A stretch of DNA of 64,000 nt from the NCBI GenBank assembly GCA_018389105.1, contig JACATO010002138.1, forward strand, positions 992,001 to 1,056,000, given 5' to 3'. Shown here one piece after another: positions 49,641-61,600 of the stretch (within the stretch, counting starts at the first letter, position 1; each line of letters begins with the position of its first letter). Under the pieces are notes generated by a model. It saw nothing but the letters and a program-made list of their open reading frames with translations. It had not been told where the DNA came from and ran no database searches. This DNA is from Nautilus pompilius (taxonomy: Eukaryota; Mollusca; Cephalopoda; Nautilida; Nautilidae). Position numbers and translations under genes: made by a program.

Positions 49641-50959
49641 CAGCAAGGTCTGTCAAAAAAGTATCCGACCTTAGGCTGGGAAAAAAAAATTATGTACTTG
49701 GTGGGGTCCATTTGCTAATCCCATTTGAAGTAGGTCCCTTGTGCCTCCACACACTTAGCCCAGTGATCCTTCCACTGTTCAAAGCATGTCTGGAATGCTT
49801 CTGAAATGGCTCTCAGCTCTGCCGTTGCATTCCGCATGATGTCCTCTCAGCTCTCAAAGTGGAAGCCTTTCAGTGGCATCTTCATTTTTGGGAACAAGCA
49901 GAAGTCAGAAGGAGCCATGTCTGGAGAATAGGGAGCCTGGCGAATGAGCAAAATGCCTTTCTTTGCCAAGAAACCTTGGATCAGCTGCAACGAATGAGCC
50001 GGGGCGTTGTCAGGATGCAGCTGCCAGTTTTGCAAGGCCCACAGATCTGGTCTCTTGCACCAAACTGCATCAGGAAGACATTGGAGGACTTCCTGATAGT
50101 ACTCCTTTGTAACTGTTTGTCCTTGTGCGTATTCGTGATGCACAATGCCTCGGTAGTCAAAGAAAACAGTCAGCATCACCTTGATTTTGTTCTGGACCTG
50201 ACGTGCTTTTTTGGGCCTTGGTGATGTTGGGTGTTTCCACTGTGATGACTGAGCTTTGGTTTCCGGTTTGTACCCATACACCCACATCTCATCTCCAGTT
50301 ATCATGGTATTCTTGAATTCAACATCCCTGTTGGCAGTATCCAGCAGGTCCTGCGCAACCTCAAGATGAAGTTGTTGTTGTTCCTGAGAAAGCAGCTTGG
50401 GCACAAATTTCGCTGACACGCTGCGCAAATCCAAATCCTCCTTTAAAATTGTGTGCACACAATCTTTACTGATCCCAACCTCATCACCAATTTCCCGCAC
50501 CGTCAAACGATGATCCTTCATTATCAAGGTCCGCACTTTCTCGATAACAACTGCATTGCGGCTTGTTGACGGCCTCCCGGAATGCTGGTCACTCCACCTG
50601 TGCAGCCAACTTTGAACCTGTTGTACCATTCTTTAATTTGGGTAACACCTATGGCATTGTCACCAAAAGCCTGCTGAATTTTGCGAATTGTTTCCGCTTT
50701 GGTATCTCCAAGCTTCTGGCAAAACTTGATGCATGGTCATTGCTCCACACGTTCCATGATCACAGGCGAAATGAAAATGCGACAAGTAAGTAGTACAGCA
50801 CCTCACATTCTGGCTGCCTGACAGCAACTGACACATCCAGCAAGCCTGCCAAAAACCACGCATGAAGGCATGAGGCTCTACTATACACACTTTTGCCTCC
50901 CTAATGTCATTACTTCCCACAGGAAAAAATAAAGTCGGATACTTTTTCGACAGACCTCG
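49641..50959 (-). mobile_element. Mariner element, copy 1 (minus orientation)
   Basis: Inverted ends match each other: AGGTCTGTCAAAAAAGTATC at the left (from 49646) and the reverse complement of GATACTTTTTCGACAGACCT at the right (to 50957). TA flanks the right end (50960-50961) and TA at 49639-49640 is near the left end, where a few extra bases (CAGC) intrude. The length is about 1.3 kb, normal for mariner. It is closely similar along its length to copy 2 at 54187-55493 but inserted in the opposite direction. Confidence 0.92.
49715..50757 (-). pseudogene. Mariner (DD34D) transposase pseudogene, copy 1
   Basis: The transposase frame starts at an ATG near 50757 (MERVEQ, then an in-frame TGA). 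The N-terminal helix-turn-helix follows (KLGDTKAETIRKIQQAFGD, IKEWYNRFK) and then a frameshift near 50600. From there a 260-codon open frame (50629 to 49847) holds SGRPSTSRNAVVIEKVR, then LTVREIGDEVGIS. The first catalytic Asp is in ITGDEMWVYGY, the second in HPDNAPAHS and the third in SPDMAPSDFCLF. There are 34 residues between the second and third, which is diagnostic of mariner. A TGA at 49847-49849 removes the last 40 or so residues, which are still readable to a TAG at 49715-49717. The catalytic residues survive but the protein is broken at three places. The family is the mariner group with an HTH_48-type N-terminus, common in arthropods and molluscs. Confidence 0.9.
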
Positions 50960-51608
50960 TATGTTGATGCCATCTTTCCCTACAGCATGCCACTTTAAAG
51001 AAGTTGGTTGTTTTCTCCTTTTATGGTTATTAGGATATTAAAGAAGAAAGGATGAAATTACAGGTGTGCTTTGCTTGCCCTATACCACCATGGTTTCTGC
51101 AATTTGGACATTCATAGAGCAGCTCGTATGCTGCAAATGAGAAAGGTCATCGTACCCCCTGTAGGTCAGCATAATTTATCCTGTAGACATAAGGAAAATC
51201 GTTTTTTTTTTAGTTTTTTAAAAGTAAATAACAGTTTAGTGGACAACGTGTTTGAAAATAACTTAGTCTAAACAAACTAAAACTACAGGTGGTAAATTTT
51301 GTGCAACAGGTACATCATCTGAATGTGTGGCCTGCTGTACGGTCTTGTTTTTTTCCCAGAATGCACATGCAATTTTGAGATTGGATGGACATGAAGTTAA
51401 GTAGCTGTACAATGAATAAATTTGTTTCTCGTTCTCTTTTTTGAACTGATAACCTTCCCATTTTTTTCTGTAACTCTTCCTTTAGAAAAATAAAACAGCG
51501 ACAACAACAAAAATTGCAAAGATGATATACGTAAGTGACCAAACTAACCTCATTTTTTCATACAAGCAGGGAAGACAGTGGACTAGTTGTCACGGGGGAC
51601 ATGTTCTT
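50960..51608. other. Non-coding spacer
   Basis: No gene or repeat recognised between the first mariner copy and the palindrome. Confidence 0.5.
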
Positions 51609-51728
51609 ACAGCACCAGTGGTTCTCACACAAATGAGGCTATAATCGATGTTCTGTGCATTGAGATTGGGAATCAAAGTATAGGACACTGATTATAGCCT
51701 CATCTGTATGAGAACCATTGGTGCTGCA
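51609..51728. repeat. Long near-perfect palindrome
   Basis: The outer arms, about 38 bp each (51609-51646 and 51690-51727), are inverted copies with three or four mismatches. They contain CAGCACCA-TGGTTCTCA and ATGAGGCTATAATC. Weaker complementarity continues inward (GT-CT-T-C-TTGA-ATT in both arms), so nearly the whole 120 bp can fold into one hairpin with a loop of only a few bases around 51668. It is not part of a recognised transposon. It may be a palindromic MITE, a local inverted duplication or a hairpin RNA precursor. Confidence 0.85.
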
Positions 51729-53681
51729 ACTTCTGTATCAACTAGCAGCCAATCTCTCCCCTCGACAAAAATAAGAAAATTCTATGTGATTGGCCACTAA
51801 AATATATTTTGATTGTGCTATCTGCCATCTACCCCAGCATTGTGTGAGAAGAGTTACCTCACTGAGAATCTTGAACGTCATACATGTCTTTTATCTAATT
51901 TAAGTTAGTAATGGCTTTTACTGTCATTTACTAATTAAATGACAACTGTATAAGGATACAATTATTTAACTTTCATTTATTTCTTTAGTTATATTTTTTG
52001 TTTATTTAGACATCAGCTAATGGAACACGATAGAAGCCATATAATGTTTATTTTAAATTACGTTAATACTGAATATTTTTTAAAATTTTAAAAATAAAGT
52101 TTAGATGTGGAATCTTCACTTATTTTATGAATTCCTACGATGCCATTTATATATAGAGAGAAGTCTAAAGTGGACATTTGGTACACTTTCTAAATTCATA
52201 GTTATCGATTTCGTTTTCTTCTTCAACTATGAATGAACTCTGTAATTACAATTTTTTAACAGTAAATATGCTAGGGTGATTTTTAATTTTTTAGACATTA
52301 TTTAAACATCAAAAGTTTAAGATTGTATGAATCTTTAAATTCCATATATACGTTTCCTGAATCTGTATGTATTGAGATTCCTGTTCCTTTTTTTTGCCAA
52401 ATCTCCAGATTTTATGGCCATGCTGTGGGTTATTAAAGGATACCCTTAAAACTAATGCTATTTCCGATCTCTTTTTTTCTATATTTAGTTAGTTTTTGTT
52501 TTTTTTTCTGCTTTATTACAGAAAAAAATTTATATTCTAAATATCCTGTTAACTTGAGCAGGGATAGAACCAGAAAGTTTTTTAGAAAATAACTTATAAC
52601 ATCTGTATCTTTGTGTGATAGTTCCTATACCACTGTTGTTGCCATCAATAAAGATTAAAATTTATGATGATTAAAGGAAGATTAATCTAAAACTGAATGC
52701 TCTAAGAAAAACGTTTTCTAATAGTCCTTAACTCAAAGTGGAATTTTTGCCTTTTCTTACAAGAAGTCTAACATAGTGCAGATATTATGGACATACCTGC
52801 TGCTGGTGGTTGGTTGTTTTTCAGCATTCTAATGAAATACTATTTATATCTTTTACTCTCCAATGTCAGTTCTTGGATAAGTATTTTGCTGATATCTCTG
52901 AATGGTAATTTGAGTTTTCACAGGAATTAATACTGGGATTAAATATAAGAATCTATAGATTGTCAACATTAAAAATTTCTGAATATTTTGCAGCATTCAG
53001 TAACTTTCAATACGTAAATAAAATGCATACATCTCTCTGTTCACTGATGTCATGGCCAGAGGATTACAACTTCCTTGATAATCAATGAACTACCTACTAT
53101 ATGTGTTCATTATTCATTAAAATTGACAAATTAACACATCAGTAAATTTCTGCGGTCTGTTCAGGCTGTTTACAAATGTATATACATGGCTGTCTATAAA
53201 ATAAGTGGAAGGGTGTGTGACACTGAATGTGTTCTTTAGAGGCAAAATCACAATAGCAGCTAATCTCTCCATGCAGTCTTTCTGTAGCTTTTCTACTTTC
53301 AGGAATAGCAAAAATGCAATTTCTTAAGATTAGAAATAGATATTCTCTTCAAAGCATATAATGGACAGGCAGAAAAAGAGAAACTATTGCTATATTTCAC
53401 CTGTATCTTATCTCAACACTCATTCTGAGCAGTGCCTCAAAAGGTCAATTCCATGCTTTTTAAGGAAAACCATCTTAACGAGCCAACAATGATGGATGGA
53501 ATGTTGTCAAGTTTTCCTTTTTTAAACAAAATTTTGGAAAAAAACGAAAACTTTCATAAGTTATTTTCTGTAAATGATTTTGTTTTATTCTTAATAAGGG
53601 TCTGCTTTTTGCTACAATATTATGGTAGCATAAGCCCCTTTTTGTTGACTTGATTTATGAATATGAATGCGGTTTAATGTG
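51729..53681. other. Non-coding stretch
   Basis: AT-rich with no recognised gene. A short interval near 52383-52397 is T-rich. Confidence 0.5.
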
Positions 53682-53716
53682 TATATTATATATATATATA
53701 TATGTATATATATATA
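53682..53716. repeat. (TA)n microsatellite
   Basis: About 17 TA units with a single G interruption. Self-complementary simple repeat. Confidence 0.9.
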
Positions 53717-54186
53717 AAGTTTGTTAGAAAATGCTTTCAGTTTCATGTATCTAGCTCGTGGTTAGTATTAATGAAGTTTTATGATCAATAATTAGAGTGC
53801 ATATTGTCACTCAAAGTGAGGCCTTGCTCTAGGAATTTTATTAGAATAACAGATCTTTTTCTGTCATGGCCTTTGGATATCATTATGATGCCAGCCTCAT
53901 TATTTTTCTTCTACCTTATTGATGACAGTGCCTTTTCCCCATCGACTGTAATTCACATCAGAGCCAGTTAACTTTGGTGCCCTGGTGGGAATCATTTATG
54001 GTCAGAACTGTATTGATGTCCAAATGTATTTGAATGTGTAGCTTTTGTTTTTAGTAAGAATTTGATCTTGGTAAACATTTTGATGAGACTGCTGCGTTTA
54101 ATCTGCCTGTTTGTTACTTGGACTACATTGAAACGCAGACAGGCTTTTAGTTTTGTTTCAGTTTGTTGCCTGTGTGATTTCTTGTA
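53717..54186. other. Short non-coding spacer
   Basis: Nothing recognised. It ends in the TA (54185-54186) that flanks mariner copy 2. Confidence 0.5.
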
Positions 54187-55493
54187 CGAGGTCTGTTGAA
54201 AAAGTATCCAACTTTATTTTTTCCTGTGGGAAGTAATGATGTTAGGGAGGCAAAAGTATGCATAGTGGAGCTGCATGCGTTCATGAGCATGAGTAGTTTA
54301 TGGCGGGCTCGCTGGATGCGTCAGTCACTGTCAGGCAGTCAGCATGTGAGGTGCTGTACCACTTGTCGCATTTTCATGTCACCTGTGATGACAGAACGTG
54401 TGGAGCAACAATCTTGCACTAAGTTTTGCCAGAAACTTGGAGATACCAAAGCGGAAACAATTCGCAAAATTCAGCAGGCTTTTGGTGACAATGCCATAGG
54501 TGTTACCCAAATTAAAGAATGGTACAACAGGTTCAAAGTTGGCTGCACAGGTGGAGTGACCAGCATTCCGGGAGGCCGTCAACAAGCCGCAATGCAGTTG
54601 TTATCGAGAAAGTGCGGACCTTGATAATGAAGGATCATCGTTTGACGGTGCGGGAAATTGGTGATGAGGTTGGGATCAGTAAAGATTGTGTGCACGCGAT
54701 TTTAAAGGAGGATTTGGATTTGCGCAGCGTGTCAGCGAAATTTGTGCCCAAGCTGCTTTCTCAGGAACAACAACAACTTCATCTTGAGGTTGCGCAAGAC
54801 CTGTTGGATACTGCCAACAGGGATCCTGAGTTCCACAATACCGTGATAACTGGAGATGAGATGTGGGTGTATGGGTACAACCCGGAAACCAAAGCTCAGT
54901 CATCACAGTAGAAACACCCAACATCACCAAGGCCCAAAAAAGCACGTCAGGTGATGCTGACTGTTTTCTTTGACTACAGAGGCATTTCACATCACGAATA
55001 TGCACCAGAAGGACAAACAGTTACAAAGGAGTACTATCAGAAAGTCCTCTGATGTCTTCGTGATGCAGTTTGGCACAAGAGACCGGATCTGTGGGCCTCG
55101 CAAAACTGGCAGCTGCATCATGACAATGCCCCGGCTCATTCGTTGCAGCTGATCCAAGGTTTCTTGGCAAAGAAAGGCATTTCACTCATTCACCAGGCTC
55201 CCTACTCTCCAGACATGGCTCCTTTCTGACTTCTGCTTGTTCCTAAAAATGAAGATGCCACTGAAAGGCTCCCTCTTTGAGAGCCAAGAGGACATCATGT
55301 GGAATGCGACAGCGGAGCTGAGAGCCATTCCGGAAGAAGCATTCCAGACATGCTTTGAACAGTGGAAGGATCACTGGGCTAAGTGTGTGTAGGCACAAGG
55401 GGCCTACTTCGAAGGGGATTAGCAATTGAAGCCCACCAAGTACGTAATTTTTTTTTCCCAGCCTATGGTCGGATAATTTTTCGACAGACCTCA
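54187..55493 (+). mobile_element. Mariner element, copy 2 (plus orientation)
   Basis: The left end CGAGGTCTGTTGAAAAAGTA (from 54187, after TA) and the right end TTTTTCGACAGACCT (to 55491, followed by CATA) are inverted repeats and match those of copy 1. TA dinucleotides flank both sides. The length is about 1.3 kb. It differs from copy 1 by base changes, small indels and an 18-bp internal deletion. The 3.2 kb between the two copies is unrelated to either, and the flanks differ. They are therefore separate insertions rather than a duplicated block. Confidence 0.93.
54388..55422 (+). pseudogene. Mariner (DD34D) transposase pseudogene, copy 2
   Basis: Starts at the ATG at 54388 (MTERVEQQSCTKFCQKLGD; an in-frame upstream ATG at 54376 is possible). 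The frame holds the helix-turn-helix and then shifts near 54548-54570 at the same place as copy 1. The second frame runs to a TAG at 54909-54911, where copy 1 has a Trp codon (SSQ-W-KHP). Further lesions are an 18-bp in-frame deletion near 54946 between short AGGT repeats, a TGA at 55050-55052, and an extra T near 55226 just before the third catalytic Asp codon (PDMAP). The reading continues in pieces to a TAG at 55420-55422. The first two catalytic blocks (ITGDEMWVYGY and HHDNAPAHS) are readable. This copy is more decayed than copy 1 in the second half but better preserved at the N-terminus. Confidence 0.9.
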
Positions 55494-57148
55494 TATATAT
55501 GTCAACTAAAGCAATTCTTTTTTAAACGTCCCTCTGCCACTCCTCACTGTCTACTTCTCAGATATGCAGTTGCTCTACGATTACATCAGCATTATATTTC
55601 TTAACAACACTTTCTTCTTTAAATTTGGATGCCAGCATTGCTGGTACAGAAGGCATTTCCCCTGTTGTCAGTTTTCAAAACCAAGTGGTGGTGCACCTGG
55701 TTAAATCTGTTGTCCCAATATTAATGGATCACATACAAATTATTTTAATCTATTAAAAGAACAGGGTTGATAGATTATTTTGAGTTGCAAAGATCTAGTC
55801 CTTTATTACAATTTCGGTGCTGGATGATTTCAACTACTTATTAAATAATACCAGAAATATCCTTGCATTTCAGTGTATATGATATTGTTAAGTATTCTGT
55901 TGTTTGTTGTTTTAAACAATCTTTATAGGGTGTGTGTATAATTTTCATAGGGTGCATATGTGTGTGTATGTATGTATATATATATATCTCATTTTCTCTC
56001 ATGAGATTTTCCATTTTGATATTTCCCTAGTGGTTTTCCGATGAAGTACACGCATTCTTTTGTTGATAACTGATAAAAAGGAAGAGAAACATGTTTCCGC
56101 TCTTCTGAACAATAAGACTTTTCTGATTAAAAATATGTTTACACATTCCTTTTCTATAATGTTTATTGCAAAAAAATGTGTTAGTTACTAGAAACATTCA
56201 GATTGAATGTGTGTGCACACTGACATTTTTACTGATTTTTTGTTTCCTTATAAAATGCTAGTTGGATTTGATTGAAGATTAATGGTGATCATAAATTCTA
56301 TAGTTGTGGAAAATTTTTGTGGAAGAATATCAAGCACACAAAAATCAGGTAAGACCAATTTTTGGCGAAAACTTTGATTGATATTTTTGAAATACCTGGA
56401 AAACTTAGTAGAATTAGTAAGTTTACAGGATCATTGTTTTATTTGCTTTTGGGAATTATCAGTTTGAAATTATTATGTAGAACGTATTTTTGAGGATAGT
56501 CTTAAGAAGATGAGCAAATACAACTTTATTGTGTTAGACATTAACATTCAGTCAGCCCATGTCTTAACATCAAAGAGTTTTAATCCAGTTTAGATCAATT
56601 TGATGCTTTTATTGTCTGAGAAAATGCTTTTATTATTTACAGAGGATTTAAAAAAAAAAAAAAAGGCTACTGTGTTTTATTTTGGGGCCGAGTAAATTGT
56701 TTGAAGAAGGGTTTTTCCCCTGTTTAACCCAGGCCAGTTTTGTACTCTTGAGTTTGACTTTTTTTCCCACTCAACTTAATCTACCTGTGTTCAGTTCGGA
56801 CTCCCAAAAAGACCAAGCAGTGCCACTAATTCTGTCCTGCTGCGTTTGTTTTTGCTATTAAACTAAGCAATAATTAAGAAAAGTCACTCACACAGTAACC
56901 AAGCTGGGGAGAAATCACTAACAATCGCAGATATTTTTCTAGATAAGATAAGTGTCACCATAACTGTCATACCTAGGATTTATGCCTGTACTATTGCCTT
57001 TCTAAACATGAAATAGTTCACAATGGTTATAGACATTAGTTTAAATATAAATATATAAAGAAGAGAGGTCAGTGAAGACAGACACATTTAGATAAGAAAG
57101 GAATTTAAAGACCAAAATTGTGTTCATTTTCAACTAGGCATAACTCAA
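55494..57148. other. Non-coding stretch
   Basis: No gene recognised. A short GT/AT mixed microsatellite lies at about 55959-55988. Confidence 0.5.
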
Positions 57149-57276
57149 AGAGAGAGAGAGAGAGAGAGATGAAGAGAGAGAGAGAGAGGATGGAGAGAGA
57201 GAGATGGAGAGAGAGAGAGAGAGAGAGAGATGAAGAGAGAGAGAGAGAGAGATGCTGAGAGAGAGAGAGAGATGGA

Positions 57277-57311
<35 letters not shown>

Positions 57312-57353
57312 GATGGAGAGAGAGAGAGAGAGAGAGAGATGAAGAGAGAGAGA
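57149..57353. repeat. GA-rich array with regular ATG interruptions
   Basis: About 205 bp of GA dinucleotides broken at intervals by GATGAAG, GATGGAG or GATGCTG. This gives a higher-order pattern of GA blocks separated by single ATG-containing interruptions. All purines lie on one strand apart from the T of each interruption. Open frames on both strands here (Arg-Glu on plus, Ser-Leu on minus) are artefacts of the repeat. Confidence 0.95.
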
Positions 57354-58078
57354 TCCAGAGTAGAATTATTGTTAAAATCCTGGATGTAGAAAATTTTAAA
57401 ATAGAAAATGAAATTTTCTTCCAAAAATAAAAAAAAAAAACAAATGCATAAAGGAGTTTTCCTCTCCTTTAAAACTGGTTTTGATAGTAAATAAACAGAG
57501 ATTCTATAATATTCAGCCTAGGGTCCATTACAAGACCTCGCCAAAATCACGCCATAATTAAAGAGAAAGGTATGTTCTGTACATACCAGGTGGTTTATTA
57601 AGGATAAATTCTCCCACTCTGACAGATGGAATTAAAATTTTTTAGAAACATCAATGAATGTTTTTTTGTTTTATTATTGTTTCAGTGTTTTTGGAACCAC
57701 GGTTTTTAGACTTGAATGAAGGAGCTACTGTGATTTCTCAAGGATGGAAAAGTGGTCTTTAAAGAGAGAGAAATGTTGAACTGAAATGTGCTCTTAATCT
57801 CTTATCCATAAATAATTTGGAGATGGTTTTAATTAATTGTCGTATTCCAATAAAGAGGTTTTCTGACACACACACAAGCACAATCCTTTTAGAAAGTACT
57901 CATAATGGCATCAAGACCACTGTGCTTATGGAATGAAATAGAACCTACACATGTTCAATCCAAAACTTACAACTTACATCTGATGTCACTGTGTTTTTGC
58001 ACCTACAAACATTGGAATTTGTTTTTCATTTTCATATCTCTATGTAAAATTTTGGGGAGAAAAATGTAAACATGAATA
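57354..58078. other. Non-coding stretch
   Basis: No gene or repeat recognised. Confidence 0.5.
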
Positions 58079-58678
58079 CAATTGTCCCCCAGTATTCGCG
58101 GGGGTTATGTTCCTAGAGCACCTGCAAAGAGTGAAAAACCACGAATATTGGACGTGGTCCATAAAAATGCCTATAAACGTCAAAATATAACATAAAATAT
58201 AATAAAAATATATAAGTAAATATATAATAATAATTTAATAAAAAACACAACACTCAGCAAAACACTCGAGATAGCTACACGCAGTAAACTGGGATGATGT
58301 GGGGCTGCATCTGCCTGAGACAGCGCCTCGTGGGCAGCAGCCAATCAGCAGCGAGGAGAAATGAATAACGCTCTCGGATTGGCTACTTTCAAACCTCCAG
58401 CCGACAGCGTTTATTTTATATTGATATTCTGCTGAATTTACGTTAGTATTTATATTACAAAATTAGTAAATTATATTATTATTAATAATTTAGCGTTAAA
58501 AAGTGTGAAAAAATATATATCGACACGAAAAAAGCCATTAAAAAATCGCGGAAGGTATTTGCGATTCCGCGAATATTCGGGGGTTTCCATGAACAATTAT
58601 TAGTTAGGTTCTAAGGGAAATTCTGCGAATAACCAGGGCCGCGAATGCTGAACCGCGATTACGTGGGGGGGTCGACTG
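58079..58678. mobile_element. Tigger/pogo-like non-autonomous element (MITE)
   Basis: About 600 bp with imperfect inverted ends: CAATTGTCCCCCAGTATTCG at the left and, reversed, CAGTCGACCCCCCCACGTAA at the right. Each is followed by further CG-containing segments (ATTCGCGGGGG at the left; ATTCGCGG repeatedly at the right). Ends of the form CAGT-G-CCC with CGCG-rich subterminal blocks are typical of Tigger-like MITEs in many animals. The left flank ends in TA and the right flank starts AA, so the target duplication is decayed. The interior has an AT-rich part (58185-58250) and a GC-richer part (58280-58400). There is no transposase frame. CpG density is far higher than in the surroundings. Confidence 0.75.
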
Positions 58679-61600
58679 AATCATTGCTTGAATGGTTTGG
58701 ACAACTTTAACACTTTTGCCAAAGGATTTTGTGATGGCATTTGTTGCCTGACTGTGTGCACCGAATAGTTAATATTTGGTTATTATTTCGACCATTCTGC
58801 ACACATCATCATGTGTATCTTTTGCTTATGACTTCTGTTGAAAGGCTGAAATTATGCTTACCAGCGATCTGTGTAAAACCAGCCTAAAGCTCTCCCCTGT
58901 GTTGGGAACATTAATCTTTTATGTTGTTGACTTGGCCATTAAAGCAGCTCAACAGATACTACAATGCATATGCATGGTGAATGTTTCTTTTATGGGAATT
59001 TGTACACTGGCTGCAGGTGTTTAGTCTGGTTCTCATTGATCCAACAAAAACTTCAAGATATGTTTTTGTAAAACAGGCATCAATCAACTAACATTTTTTA
59101 AACATTATTGGATATTTGGTATAATACCTAAATTGATATATCTTATTGACTGTTACATGTAGGTTTCTCTAACTTTTTTTGCATTACTTTCAACCTCTCA
59201 AGAATGGATACCTAAACTTAAAATGATTTATAAAAACCTATGTGACTTCACAGTTTTATTTAACTTCTATAATTACAATATTGCTGGGTCCTTGTATGTT
59301 GAATTAAATTTTACAGGATAAGAAACAGAAAGACATTAGTCCTGTGTAATCTGTGAGAATTTTATAAGTATAATTTTACCAAATATACATTATAAGTATT
59401 TTCTAAATACCACATAATCTAGTGAAATTACTATAAATGGACATGATATGTCCAGCAACAAAAATTCAAGTTTTCTGTAAAATTTTAATTTTTAGATAAC
59501 ACTAATTCTTAACTACATTCAGTTTGCTTTACAACTATTGAGAAATAGCATCACTGTTATGGCTTTCAGCTGGGTTTCATTGAATGTTGTTAGTACATGT
59601 CAGAATTAGTAGAATGTGTCTACACTGGAACACAAGTCTGTCTCTGTCTCTTTCTGACGTGTGATTCTTTGCCTGTGACTTATGAGGCCAAGATCACTGT
59701 ACTTACTCGTCATAGGGACTTTCGGAATTTCTTTCTATATATTTGAAGAACAGGTGTGAATAATGAATTTTGGTTGGCAAGCTGTTAGATGAGTAACAAT
59801 TAGAACTAATGATAGCTGTCACTGAAAAATGATTGGCTCTCATACAGCATTCAAATGCCATTGGCATATCAAGTTATTTACTAGTGCTAGTATCTTTATG
59901 TTCGGCATAGAAACATTGGTTTGGACGAATGAATGAATAACATGTTATTCCAGAACGCAGCAGTATGCATATGCATAAATGAGATACAGTGGTTCATATT
60001 GGACACTATATATAGGCTAACTGCCGATGCTACTGTCTACATTTGAAATTGGTGTACAACATATGCAAACAGTGAATTTTAATTTTAGACACACATTTGG
60101 GCTTTGAGGCAAATAAATGTAGCTTTTGCTGTAGTGTTATCAGATTTTTCTGGTTGGCGCACAAAGTCGTATACATTGGGATTTTTATAACTGATCAGCA
60201 ACATTGCACATTAAAAAAGTTATATAATATATTCGTGCTCTCGTATCTAGACAATCCAAGAAGGATTTTGAGTACATATGTTTATAATTTATTGGTGAAA
60301 GTTGTCAGACGGTTCCCCCACCAGAGTTTAGCCATACACCTGTATGTTCTGAATGCGGTTCACTTGACCCCACCACCCTCTCCTGGGGCCAAAATTGTTT
60401 TACTTTATGTAAGGAGTCAGCATCATCTGAAAGGAATATCATGTCCAAGGTATGTGATTTTGGCTACCTTAGTCAGGTATGTGCCATTCAGCATAAATTT
60501 AGGTAAAGGCATTTGTGATGGTTTTTTTTCTTAAACTTATCATATTTTCTGTGAGCAAATGTCATGTATTTTATTTATGGACTAAGATTTACCACTCAGA
60601 TTTACTTTTCTGCTTGATGTGGTAAAATTGAAATGTTTACTATATGTACCTGTCGTTAAATAATTTTTGTTGTTTTAAGCACCAAGTAACAATTTCGTTA
60701 TTAAAAAATGTGGTAAATTGCATCATTAAATCAGTTATAAAAGACAAAATTTACCAAAATCCAAGTTATTTTTGCTGTTGGAATTATACCCATGACAAAT
60801 ATTAATATCAAGATGGTTCTTGAATACAGTTAAGTATTTATCTTGTAATAAATAAAATAATCCAACAGTCTGTACTACTTTCCAGTTATCTTTCAGGTAT
60901 ACATGCAGTATGCATTTGGAATTATAAAATTTTAACTTTTTAAACCCATTAGCCTGATATTTTGGGCTGATGGTGATGTTACTTGTGACCCTGAGCACAT
61001 GACTGCATCTATTTACAGTCTTTAAAGCAAGTGGAGCCAATCAGCAATTGCCTGACAACAAGATCTTAGGAAATGAAGTTTGAAAATGGCAACTGAGAGT
61101 GTTTGTAAAAGTGTCAGGGTAAAGATCAGGTCAGGCCAGTTGGGTTCAAAGGGTTTATTATTATTATAGCTTATTGGTTAAAATCTTGAACATGCTTCAT
61201 TCAATGTTTTACAAACTTTGATGTATATTAAGCACAAGTATCTGGAGTGTTAACTATATCATATTAGTTTAGACCAACTGGGGCTGTATATTTAGTTAAA
61301 TATAGTTGTAATGCAAAACGTGTGGTTGGAATAATATAGATTTGATGTTATAAAGAAACAATTATATCAATGTTGAAGGTACTGTGTGTCATAGCTCCTA
61401 TGGCTCAACTTGTGCTGAGTAAGATAGATTTGAAGTTAGTTGGTTAAAATGTTCCCAAAGTGATACACAGAAGGTTAGTAGATCACTGAAAAATAGTAAG
61501 TTGTCACTCCCATCTGTTACATAATTCTCATCTAGATGGTATATAGAGGAATACCTTTGTGATGGGATAGGTGCTAACTTGTGTATTTCAGCACCCTGTG

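Noticed and set aside
48571-49804. Several overlapping open frames rich in Lys and Phe
   Set aside because: They are produced by long A and T homopolymers and lack any domain.
49859-50224. 121-codon plus-strand frame inside mariner copy 1
   Set aside because: It is antisense to the transposase open frame, which carries all recognisable motifs on the minus strand.
57134-57430. Arg/Glu-rich and Ser/Leu-rich open frames on opposite strands
   Set aside because: Both are translations of the GA dinucleotide array.
60097-60534. 145-codon plus-strand open frame as a gene
   Set aside because: No domain, no splice context and no signal peptide. Chance frames of this length are plausible in 64 kb.
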